DNA from: Macrostomum hystrix
Taxonomy: Eukaryota > Platyhelminthes > Macrostomidae
NCBI GenBank assembly: GCA_950097015.1
Contig: CATNEN010000039.1
Coordinates: 6,464,501 to 6,528,500 of the forward strand
Reading direction: 5' to 3'
Length of the DNA: 64,000 bases
Positions 1-9,540 of this stretch are shown one piece after another (the first letter of the stretch is position 1; each line of letters begins with the position of its first letter). A program made the translations under genes and the position numbers. The notes beneath the pieces are model-generated. The model worked only from the letters and a program-made list of their open reading frames with translations. It made no database searches and had not been told where the DNA came from.

Positions 1-510
1 TTCTGTAGACCTGAGGAATGGGATTCTGTAGATCTGAGGAATAGGATTCTGTAGATCTGAGGAATAGGATTCTGTAGATCTGAGGAATGGGATTTTGTAG
101 ATCTGAGGAATAGGATTCTGTAGATCTGAGGAATGGGATTCTGTAGATCTGAGGAATGGGATTCTGAAGACCTGAGGAATGGGATTCTGAAGACCTGAGG
201 AATGGGATTCTGTAGATCTGAGGAATCGGATTCTGTAGATCTGAGGAATAGGATTCTGTAGATCTGAGGTATGGGATTCTGTAGATCTGAGGTATGGGAT
301 TCTGTAGATCTGATGAATGGGATTCTGTAGATCTGAGGTATGGGATTCTGTAGATCTGAGGAATAGGATTCTGTAGACCTGAGGTATGGGATTCTGTAGA
401 TCTGAGGAATGGGATTCTGTAGATCTGAGGTATGGGATTCTGTAGATCTGAGGAATAGGATTCTGTAGATCTGAGGTATGGGATTCTGTAGATCTGAGGT
501 ATGGGAGTTA
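1..510. repeat. 23-bp minisatellite, left edge cut by window
   Basis: About 22 tandem copies of a 23-bp unit built on GATCTGAGGAATGGGATTC, with GGAAT/GGTAT and GATCT/GACCT variants. The array is already in progress at base 1, so its left boundary lies outside the window. No gene can be placed in it. Confidence 0.95.
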
Positions 511-1024
511 TGAAAGTGCAAAAGTTTTCCCAGCATGAGTCGAAAATCGAGTGCCTGGATCAGAATTCTGCCAGTAGTCCAAATGCCAAAAACCTCTCCC
601 GAACAGTGTTATCACACAAAACAATCAGCTTCATTAGCAAATGTGAAAGAGACTGGTATTAGTTAATCAGCCAATCAAGGATGCCAATAGAACTGGGAAT
701 AAGTTAAGTCTGGCAGGTTCATATGTAGTCGGCCCAGCGTCAACAACACAAACTAATGCAGACCTGCAGGGCTTGTAAGTTTATTTTGAATTCCGCCAAC
801 GCATTCTATGCCAGTCAGGCATAGCTTGCCGTCTCTAACCCACCCCACTCCACCTGGCTGCGGTGTAAGCTGCCCTCACTTCACAGACTAGTTAGCCAGT
901 ACTCTAGACCGCCTGTCCACTGGGCTTATGGTTGGAGCTGTGAGTGAATGAGCAGTTAGATAATATTATCAGGACTGTTTAACCCTGTACGGGTCACAAT
1001 CTACCCCGCAGAAGAAGCCCTTAT
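511..1024. other. non-repetitive spacer, no gene seen
   Basis: Unique sequence between the left-edge minisatellite and the stop codon of the minus-strand gene ending at 1025. On the minus strand it would be that gene's 3' flank. I see no convincing coding exon and no canonical AATAAA close to the stop. Confidence 0.5.
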
Positions 1025-3999
1025 TTAGTAGCTTATAATACATTCCTTATCTATATGCGTATTCGTCAAAGTATTGTCAAAACACACACAGCTAATTTTT
1101 AATATAGATTTCAGAATGCCAAAAAAAGTGCCAAAGGCAAAAACTATCCAGATCCTATATGTTTCTCCTTGATATGCCGGCAAGACTTCCTCCGATAGCA
1201 TGGGATTGCCAATTCCTCTCTCCCAGTCTATAACGATACAGGAGAGAAAAATTAATTGATATTGGCGGCACTCCACCTATGCCTAAATTCAGCTTTCCAC
1301 GCGTCATCAGCTGCTAAATAATCTCCTTCGCTTCGCTTCATTATATGGGCCCCGTGTTGGGAGGGGGTCGGAGAATAGAGGCCACATTCCAATTCTTTGG
1401 CCAGGCCATACATTTTCAGTTATAGGTATAGGATTAGTACACAAAATAATTCTAAGCTAGCTAGTCAATAAAGTAGATTTGCCCCACACAGCTTCTGCCT
1501 ACACTGGAATGCTACTGCTTTGTGGAAACAGCTGCAAGATGGGCTGATTGTATACATTGATTGGGATGTGGGCTGATTGTACACTGATTGGGATGTGGGC
1601 TGATTGTACACTGATTGGGATGTGGGATGATTGTACATTGATTGGGATGTGGGATGATTGTACACTGATTGGGATGTGGGCTGATTGTACACTGATTGGG
1701 ATGTGGGCTGATTGTACACTGATTGGGATGTGGGCTGATTGTATACATTGATTGGGATGTGGGATGATTGTACACTGATTGGGATGTGGGCTGATTGTAC
1801 ATTGATTGGGATGTGGGCTGATTGTACACTGATTGGGATGTGGGCTGATTGTACACTGATTGGGATGTGGGATGATTGTACATTGATTGGGATGTGGAAT
1901 GATTGTACACTGATTGGGATGTGGGATGATTGTACATTGATTGGGATGTGGGCTGATTGTACACTGATTGGGATGTGGGCTGATTGTACACTGATTGGGA
2001 TGTGGGCTGATTGTACACTGATTGGGATGTGGGATGATTGTACATTGATTGGGATGTGGGCTGATTGTACACTGATTGGGATGTGGGCTGATTGTACACT
2101 GATTGGGATGTGGGATGATTGTACATTGATTGGGATGTGGAATGATTGTACACTGATTGGGATGTGGGCTGATTGTACATTGATTGGGATGTGGGCTGAT
2201 TGTACACTGATTGGGATGTGGGCTGATTGTATACATTGATTGGGATGTGGGATGATTGTACATTGATTGGGATGTGGGCTGATTGTACATTGATTGGGAT
2301 GTGGGATGATTGTACATTGATTGGGATGTGGGATGATTGTACATTGATTGGGATGTGGGATGATTGTACATTGATTGGGATGTGGAATGATTGTACATTG
2401 ATTGGGATGTGGGATGATTGTACACTGATTGGGATGTGGGCTGATTGTACACTGATTGGGATGTGGGATGATTGTACATTGATTGGGATGTGGGCTGATT
2501 GTACATTGATTGGGATGTGGGATGATTGTACATTGATTGGGATGTGGGATGATTGTACATTGATTGGGATGTGGGCTGATTGTACATTGATTGGGATGTG
2601 GGATGATTGTACACTGATTGGGGTGTGGGATGATTGGGAAGTGGGAGATTGGGAAGTGGGATGATTGGGATGTGGGATGATTGGGATGTGGGATGATTGG
2701 GAAGTGGGATGATTGGGATGCGGGATGATTGGGATGTGGGATGATTGGGATGTGGGATGATTGGGAAGTGGGATGATTGGGAAGTGGGATAATTGGGATG
2801 TGGGATGATGGGGTTTGTGGGATGATTGGGATGTGGGATGATTGGGAAGTGGGATGATTGGGATGCGGGATGATTGGGATGTGGGATGATTGGGATGTGG
2901 GATGATTGGGATGTGGGATGATTGGGATGTGGGATGATTGGGATAGAAAACATTTTTACACACTTCATTATCAAACAGATTCAAATTTCAACCTCCCGCA
3001 AGCTTACTGTTGTCGTGGTCTGCCGGCTTAGTGGGCATCCAGGGCACCTGCGGCGGCTGTTGCTTGGTGGTGGTCCTGGCTAGTGGCAGCTCGATGATAC
3101 CAACAGTTGGCCGCACCCAAGTTCCGTTGCGGCGTTCCGACCACGGCGGCTGCGGCGGTGGCGGCGGCCGAAAGTCACCTGAAGAAATGCTGTCGCCAAC
3201 GCCAGCAGTGCGTGGGCCTGGATTGGCAAGATTTGGCGGCGGTCGGTCGCCACTGACGCTACCATCGACGCCGCCAAGACGACCAGCTGCTGGCGCGTCT
3301 TCATCGTCGCTGGGTGGCGCCGGTGGTGGCGCTTGACCAGATGCCGCGCCAACTGTAGCGCCGGTTACAACTCGCGGCTCCTGAATTAGATAAGCGACTC
3401 GGCGTAAGTAAATTTTCATTGAGTAAAAAACTTAATCTCAATTTATTATCACTACTATGAACTGTGTAAGTATCTTGACTTACTTACTTTATCACACAAA
3501 AAACTAACTAATGGTTGTATGCATATAGTATAATTATGTGTTTGTCTTATTATTAAAAATGAAAATCAAGAAAGCTAGTCCTAAGAAGGTCCAAAATAAG
3601 CCATACAATGAGCGCATATATTTTTTGGGACAGCTTAAATTTTTTCTAGGATTTTTACAACTAAAAAAATAAATTACTAACAAATTATTTTGAAATAATG
3701 TAAATGCCAGAATATTTGACAGCTTTTTTCATTTTTGATGATTCTTTATAATTTATTATATAACTATTAATTTGAAATTACTCTACAATCATATATGCTT
3801 AAAATATAACTACAGTACAGTTTAATAAATACCATATTGAAGAATTGGAAACAATAAACGAAAATATTTCGTTATTCTTTTCCTCTGATCTTACCAGTTT
3901 TCGCACATTTAAAGGCGGCAGAGTCGGTATTATTGAATTACCAAAAGAAGAATGGAATAGTGCTGTTAATATTAGATATAGAATACAGAGTCTGTTCAT
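1025..3999 (-). CDS. predicted type I membrane protein, proline-rich ectodomain, function unknown
   Basis: I do not recognise this gene. Three minus-strand exons join with consistent phase: 3999-3895 (ATG to a GTAAGA donor), 3380-3008 (acceptor TTCAG, donor GTAAGC) and 1227-1025 (acceptor TATAG, stop TAA). The sum is 681 bp, or 226 residues. Residues 1-20 (MNRLCILYLILTALFHSSFG) look like a signal peptide. Exon 2 encodes an acidic, proline-rich stretch (APPPAPPSDDEDAP, then RPPPPPQPPW) with one NGT glycosylation sequon. Exon 3 begins WERGIGNPMLSEE and contains a hydrophobic span near YRIWIVFAFGTFFGILKSIL, which would be one membrane segment near the C-terminus. The large second intron carries the 27-bp/16-bp arrays. 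A secreted precursor whose last exon ends elsewhere is an alternative. The model rests on splice signals and phase only. Confidence 0.5.
1548..2620. repeat. 27-bp minisatellite in an intron
   Basis: About 40 copies of a 27-bp unit made of ATTGGGATGTGGGATG (or GGGCTG) followed by ATTGTACACTG. Because 27 is divisible by three, all unit frames stay open and give false long ORFs on both strands. It lies in the second intron of the gene at 1025-3999. Confidence 0.95.
2620..2950. repeat. 16-bp minisatellite, sister of the adjacent 27-bp array
   Basis: About 20 copies of GGGATGTGGGATGATT with a GGGAAGTGGGATGATT variant. The unit equals the 27-bp neighbour unit minus its 11-bp ATTGTACACTG segment, so the two arrays share one origin. 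Confidence 0.9.
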
Positions 4000-4842
4000 T
4001 TTTGCTTTTGTGTCCTAAAATTACTGTATAGTTCTATAACTAGGCAATGAGACTATAAACTTTACAGCGTGGCACAGACTCGAGAAATAATTTTAAATAC
4101 GAAACATGCTCTGCTCTGAGTTTGATTTTGCGCGTAATTTGCAATTCTCGCTTTCTCGTTCACATTGATCAAATAAGGACGCAGCGTTAACTATGGAAAC
4201 GTCGATAAGCGTCGTAATTATCGCCATTTCTAAAGTAAATACATCAATTCAGTTTATGTCATATGCTATTTATAATTTCGTTTGCGACAGAGCCGTTCTC
4301 TTAGTTTTAATGTAGCTAAACCGATCGTCACTTTAAAATATGCTCGTAGTATCATTACTCGTATATCATTTTTGATCCTTTCAGAATCGACTACGAAATT
4401 AAATAGTTTGAGTTAGATATATAGTTAAAGCTTTTAATACATACTAAAAAGGTTTTCTGTAATTCTGTCTTTTGGTCCTTAGCCAAAAGTTTAAGCTCAC
4501 TTGCCAATTTTTTATAGACACTGTTGTACCACAGGCTCCATATTTTGTAAAAAATCATACTATATGATAACGGTACAATAAAAATTATTTCCATGAACTT
4601 ATATGACTTTATATCGTAATTTCTTTGAAAAAGAGAATTTTTTTCTCATTCGTACCTTATATTTTACACAAATTAAATACGTTAGACTCGAAATTTACGG
4701 TTAAAGTCTGAAGTTCAGTATATTAGTTAGCACTCTAGTAGTCCTTTAGAAGTCCTACGTACATACGAGGACTACTAAGGTACTTAGATTTAGTAGTCCC
4801 CCTTTAAAATAATATTCGCTCAGTCGTTTCTTATCGCCTTTA
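4000..4842. other. AT-rich intergenic spacer
   Basis: Unique AT-rich DNA between the start codon of the 1025-3999 gene and the stop of the glycosyltransferase, both on the minus strand. It must hold the promoter of the first and the 3' flank of the second. The short ORFs in it look random, and I see no repeat array. Confidence 0.5.
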
Positions 4843-4844
4843 TT
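4839..4844 (-). promoter_or_regulatory. AATAAA poly(A) signal overlapping a stop codon
   Basis: On the minus strand the glycosyltransferase ends TGC-TAA-TAAAGG, so AATAAA uses the last two bases of the stop codon. If used, it implies a 3' UTR of only about 15-30 nt. The hexamer is seen directly; its use is inferred. Confidence 0.55.
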
Positions 4845-6539
4845 AGCACTCAGCAATTTTTCCAAAGAATTTTAAACTTGGAAATTCTTCTGTTGCATTG
4901 AAATATAATTTAGAAGCGATTGATCGATGTTGGTGTCGGCCATGACTCGTGGTGACATGCCAAAACTGGTGAATGGCAAGCGTCGAGTTGTCAATTGCTG
5001 CCTGTCGATAATTACGAGAGATCAGCGCAGCGCAGATCGCCATCAGCTGACTGTCTTTGGCCAAGCGATGCTGTCTGGCGCACACACTTTTCAAACGCCC
5101 AATCTGCGCTTCGTCAAATCGTGGACTAAACACCTGCGGTTCGAACAGATGAATCCTGCAAGTGACGTTCGAGCTGCACTGCTGACCGTTTCTCTCCAGG
5201 TATTTATTCAGCACTCGCTGCATCTCCAGCGGTCCGGTTATGTCTGGTGCATCGAATTCGGTGCGAGCTCGCCGACGTCCAACTTCAACCGGCGCCAAAA
5301 AGCGCCGCACATTGGCCCGATAGCGGCGGTGCCTCGGCTGCGCCGGTTCGCTCAGCAGGTTATCGGCAATTGCGTGCGCGTAGGCGTAAAAGAACGGATG
5401 CCCGGGCCTGCCGAACATCACCGCGTTGGACACCAGCGAGTTCAAGCCGAACAGCAGCTTGGCGTGCTCCGCCGGCTCCACAGCCAGCATGGCGCCGGCC
5501 AGCGGCTTGTCGAACAGCTGGACAAAGTCGCGCACGAGCTCTGTGTCCAGGTCCAAGTAGAGTCCGCCGATGCTGTGCAGGACCAGCACGCGGATCAAAT
5601 CGGAGCGCTCGAGTGACGTCTGGGCTGCGCCTAGCGCCACTGCCAGTCGGCTTCCAGGCGGGTAGCGCAGGCGGACCAGGCAGGCCGCGTCCTCATTGCG
5701 CCACAGCCAGAAGGTCAGGTCTGGATAGGCGGCCAGCCAGCGCTTCAGCAGCGGCCGGTATTCAGCGCGAAGCAGCTCGTTCTTAGCGGTGAAGTGAACG
5801 TGCCGCGGTATGCTGCCCACAGGTGACGGAGGGTGGCTCTCCAAATTTTGAGACCGCGAGGCAGCTTCGGCTGTTGCCGATTTGGTCGCTACAAGTGGCT
5901 CACTGGAAGAGAAGAAGATCTTTATTTAAATATTGTGTTGCTCATACTGTTGACTCTTAAATTTAAAACCGATTTTGTAGACAGCAATATCAATCTGCTC
6001 ATTTGTGCATCACATTTCCCTATTTCCCAACAAATTATGCAACACATGAATCTGCCATCGGCCAACCACCTCATCCCGATGTACATAGGCGAGCCAATGA
6101 ATGAATCTGCCCTCGGCCAACCACCTCATCCTGTTGTACATACACGAGCCTATAAATGAATCTGCCCTCGGCCAACCACCTCATCCTGATGTACACAGGC
6201 GAGCCAATAAATGAATCTGCCCTCGGCCAACCACCTCATCCTGATGTACATAGGCGAGCCAATGAATGAATCTGCCCTCGGCCAAACACCCCATCCAGCG
6301 AGCTAAACAAATCTCCTTGATAAAAGATACCTCGGCGTCATCGGGTGCTCCGTCAGGTTGTCGCTCACACCGCAGTTCTTGCTGGCAAAATTCATCAAAC
6401 GGCACTGTCCGTCAAAGACCATCCAGAGGCAGGCGAGCGCGCTGAGAACCATCAGGATCAGTAGCGGCAGCTGGCTTCGTCGAATCGGACGACGCCTCAG
6501 ATGGCACCAGCGAATCTTCCGCAGGGTGTCCTCGGGCAT
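4843..6539 (-). CDS. Golgi type II membrane glycosyltransferase, GT32 / DXD family
   Basis: Two exons, 6539-6331 and 5902-4843, joined by GT-AG in phase 2 (AG|T), give 422 residues. The N-terminus is short, basic and cytosolic (MPEDTLRKIRWCHLRRRPIRR), then a single membrane anchor near residues 23-42 (LPLLILMVLSALACLWMVF), as in Golgi type II enzymes. The lumenal part has IPRHVHF and RSDLIRVLVLHSIGGLYLDL followed by DTE. This is the nucleotide-sugar/Mn-binding DXD region of the Gly_transf_sug (GT32) family, which includes alpha-1,4-galactosyl/GlcNAc transferases and fungal OCH1/SUR1. A downstream ITGP motif also fits. Several NxS/T sequons lie near the C-terminus. Donor and acceptor sugars cannot be told from sequence. 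The intron holds a 55-bp repeat. AATAAA overlaps the stop codon. Confidence 0.85.
6046..6290. repeat. 55-bp tandem repeat, about 4.5 copies, intronic
   Basis: Units begin ATGAATCTGCCCTCGGCCAA and end in GGCGAGCCAATGA. The array sits in the single intron of the glycosyltransferase, just downstream (on the minus strand) of its 5' exon. The long unit and few copies set it apart from the other arrays. Confidence 0.9.
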
Positions 6540-7070
6540 TTTGTAGTGGTCACCCTGGCCAGTGGGTCAAAAATCTGTTCAGGCCTATCAATAAATATAA
6601 CTCCGGGTTACACTCGCGTGTACTCAGTCCTCCTGCGCCGGCGACATCTGGCGATAGGGCTTTGTCCTTCTCAAAAGTACTCTGCCTTGAAGTACAGGTA
6701 GAGCGAACCGGGAGACCTTTGTTTTTGTAGGTTGGCCACAGATTTTAGACTGTCTATCTCTCTATATGGGGCGTTGTTAAGAGGGATTTAAATAGCTGGG
6801 ATCGAGGCCGTTTTTTAGTTAGACATTGAACTTTTAGGCTAAAGGATTAGAATCGAGACAGACCTGGACTACTTATTTCCTAGATTTAAGTGGATATACG
6901 AGTACCAGCTCAAAAAGTAATTCTTTCTATAATAAAGTCTGTTCATGATTTCCTAATTCTCAAACGCAAAGCAAAAAATTCCAGATAGGTAACAAAGGAT
7001 CAGGGCCTGGATAAAATTTTTCAGAAATAGTAGACATCCAGAATCGAAGCGGAAATTGTAGATTTGTGGT
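6540..7070. other. upstream flank of the glycosyltransferase
   Basis: Unique sequence upstream of the minus-strand start codon at 6539; presumably contains its promoter. I see no further exon and no clear core promoter element. Confidence 0.4.
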
Positions 7071-7074
7071 CAGG

Positions 7075-7310
7075 AATCATAGAACGAATCCTAGCAGGAA
7101 TCGTAGCAGGAATTGTAGCAGGAATCGCAGCAGGAATCGCAGCAGGAATCGCAGCAGGAATCGTAGCAGGAATCGCAGCAGAAATCGTAGCAGTAATCGT
7201 ATATTAGTGGTCTAGAATCGTAGCAAGAATAGTAGCAGGAATCGTAGCAGGAATCGTAGCAGGAATCGTAACAGGAATCGTTACAGGAATCGTAGCAGGA
7301 ATCGTAGTTG
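7075..7310. repeat. 12-bp minisatellite
   Basis: About 18 imperfect copies of TAGCAGGAATCG with TAACAGGAATCG and GCAGCAGGAATC variants, interrupted once near 7195-7215. It lies just left of the hAT-type element. Confidence 0.85.
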
Positions 7311-7337
7311 GAGTCGTCGCAGGAGAAGCATCTAGAA

Positions 7338-8173
7338 CAGGGGTAGGCAAACTTATTTGCCGGCGGGCCAAAGAGAGAACCTAAAAGACGACAGCGGGCC
7401 GCATTGACTGTATAAATATGAGATAGGGGAGAGATGAGACACGGGAGAGATTAGACACGGGAGAGATGAGACACGGGAGAGATTAGACACGGGAGAGATT
7501 AGACACGGGAGAGATTAGACACGGAAGAGATTAGACACGGGAGAGATAAGACACGGGAGAGATAAGACACGGGAGAGATTAGACACGGGAGAGATGAGAC
7601 ACGGGAGATATAAGACACGGGAGAGATAAGACACGGGAGATATAAGACACGGGAGAGATGAGACACAGGAGAGATGAGACACGAGAGCGATGAGACACAG
7701 GAGAGATTTAGACACGGGAGAGATAAGACACGGGAGATATAAGACAGGGGAGAGATGAGACACAGGAGAGATTAGACACGGGAGAGATGAGACACGGGAG
7801 AGATGAGACACGGGAGAGATAAGACACGGGAGAGAGTAGACACGGGAGAGATTAGACACGGGAGAGATAAGACACGGGAGATATAAGACACGGGAGAGAT
7901 AAGACACGGGAGATATAAGACACGGGAGAGATGAGACACAGGAGAGATGAGACACGAGAGCGATGAGACACAGGAGAGATTAGACACGGGAGAGATGAGA
8001 CACAGGAGAGTTTAGACACGAGAGCGATGAGACACAGGAGAGATTAGACACGGGAGAGATTAGACACGAGAGAGATGAAACAGGACACTGTAGATGTCAG
8101 AAGGGGCAACGGGCCGGATTTGGGAGCTTCGAGGGCCGCATCTGGCCCGCGGGCCGGAGTTTGCCGACCCCAG
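7338..8173. mobile_element. hAT-type non-autonomous transposon (MITE-like)
   Basis: The element opens CAGGGGTAGGCAAACT and closes AGTTTGCCGACCCCAG, imperfect terminal inverted repeats of the hAT style. It is flanked by the exact 8-bp direct repeat ATCTAGAA (7330-7337 and 8174-8181); hAT elements duplicate 8 bp. Subterminal GC-rich GGGCCGCAT blocks also face each other in inverted orientation. There is no transposase. The interior, about 7425-8085, is almost entirely a 16-bp minisatellite. It lies between the glycosyltransferase and RGK genes. Confidence 0.85.
7425..8085. repeat. 16-bp minisatellite inside the hAT-type element
   Basis: About 40 copies of GAGATTAGACACGGGA, with GATGAG, GATAAG, ACACAGGA and ACACGAGAGC variants. 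A distinctive run of variants near 7655-7710 recurs near 7930-7985, indicating a higher-order duplication within the array. Confidence 0.9.
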
Positions 8174-8234
8174 ATCTAGAATCATTCGAAGAATTCAAAG
8201 AATCCTTCGGCATTTACGTCTTTATCACTGCAAG

Positions 8235-8330
8235 TAGCAGTATGCCAGTTATAATCCAGGGAGCACAGTGGTCAGAGATCTGACCTATAGAGGTTCGGAG
8301 TTCAAATCCAATCCCGATAGAAGCCGTTCG
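8235..8330 (+). mobile_element. tRNA-derived SINE head
   Basis: An A-box-like GCACAGTGGTCAGAGAT is followed at tRNA spacing by a B-box-like GGAGTTCAAATCC. Acceptor stem pairing is poor, so this is a tRNA-derived repeat rather than a working tRNA. The body may run on to about 8530, but no second copy in this window fixes the end. Confidence 0.5.
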
Positions 8331-8876
8331 TGTCCTTTCTTTCTTTGCATGCGCGCAGATTGTGGGACCTGGGATGTCGCAGTGTCTGCAATAATCCCTG
8401 TGAAAATTCTAATCCCGAATAATATATAGATGTACTTCCCGCCTGTCAGGTCCTCTTCCCATCTGCTGGGCAAGGGAACTTGAGTGCAGCGGAGCAGACG
8501 GGTCCTCGGGGACTGCCCGACCACCCAGCTCTTGACTCCGCCAGCTCGACCAGTTTTAACGACTGCTCAGTCAGATCAGGCAGAAGCTGCAATGCAATTT
8601 GGGAGTTCCAGAACAGCGGCTGCTGAAGAGTGCGGCCCGTGTTCACCGGTTTGTCAAATTAGTTTTCAGAGCCGATCGAAGCGCGGCCGGAAATCTATGT
8701 AAACTTTTCTTACTTTGCTATTAAATGATTGGATGAGATGGACTCGAAATCTGACAACAGACTACAGAATCTGAGTATATTTACTCAATCATGAAATATC
8801 GCGGCCTAAGTCCTTTACAAACTTTCAATCTGAGCACATCTGATAGCAAACAGAACTTTTCATTACTGCACCCTCT

Positions 8877-9380
8877 CTCCCTTCTGCACACTGTCTTTCC
8901 CTCCTGCACACTGTCTTTCCCTCCTGCACACTGCCTTTCCCTCCTGCACACTGCCTTTCCCTCCTGCACACTGTCGTTCCCTCCTGCACACTGCCTTTCC
9001 CTCTTGCACACTGCCTTTCCCTCCTGCACACTGCCTTTCCCTCTTGCACACTGCCTTTCCCTCCTGCACACTGTCTTTCCCTCCTGCACACTGCCTTTCC
9101 CTCCTGCACACTGCCTTTCCCTCCTGCACACTGCCTTTCCCTCCTGCACACTGCCTTTCCCTCCTGCACACTGCCTTTCCCTCCTGCACACTGCCTTTCC
9201 CTCCTGCACACTGCCTTTCCCTCCTGCACACTGCCTTTCCCTCCTGCACACTGCCTTTCCCTCCTGCACACTGCCTTTCCCTCCTGCACACTGCCTTTCC
9301 CTCCTGCACACTGCCTTTCCCTCCTGCACACTGCCTTTCCCTCCTGCACACTGCCTTTCCCTCCTGCACACTGTCTTTCT
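8877..9380. repeat. 20-bp minisatellite, very homogeneous
   Basis: About 25 copies of CTTTCCCTCCTGCACACTGC, nearly identical in the middle, with GTC and CTCTTG variants mostly on the left. The unit is pyrimidine-rich on the plus strand. It has no stop in any frame on either strand and so produces five false ORFs. Confidence 0.95.
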
Positions 9381-9494
9381 ATATCCCTTACAAATTTACA
9401 AGTAACAGTGTTCTACAACATTACTTGATGGGCATGATGGATTAAGAAACATATTTTTTATCAAATCAATCATTGCTTTCATTATTAAGTTTTG

Positions 9495-9540
9495 CCTTAA
9501 GTTAATGAGGCCTCAAAGTGGATTCGAACTCATAATCGTT
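9495..9540 (-). mobile_element. decayed SINE head directly after the RGK stop codon
   Basis: On the minus strand, TGA is followed by AACGATTATGAGTTCGAATCC and then GAGGCC. This matches the B-box and 3' tRNA part of the SINE family seen at 9955-10260, 63025-63315 and 63920-64000 (GAGTTCGATTCC, then GAGGCCACAT). Confidence 0.5.

Noticed and set aside
1499-2984. Two overlapping open frames of about 490 codons and several plus-strand frames
   Set aside because: Read-through of the 27-bp/16-bp arrays in an intron of the 1025-3999 gene.
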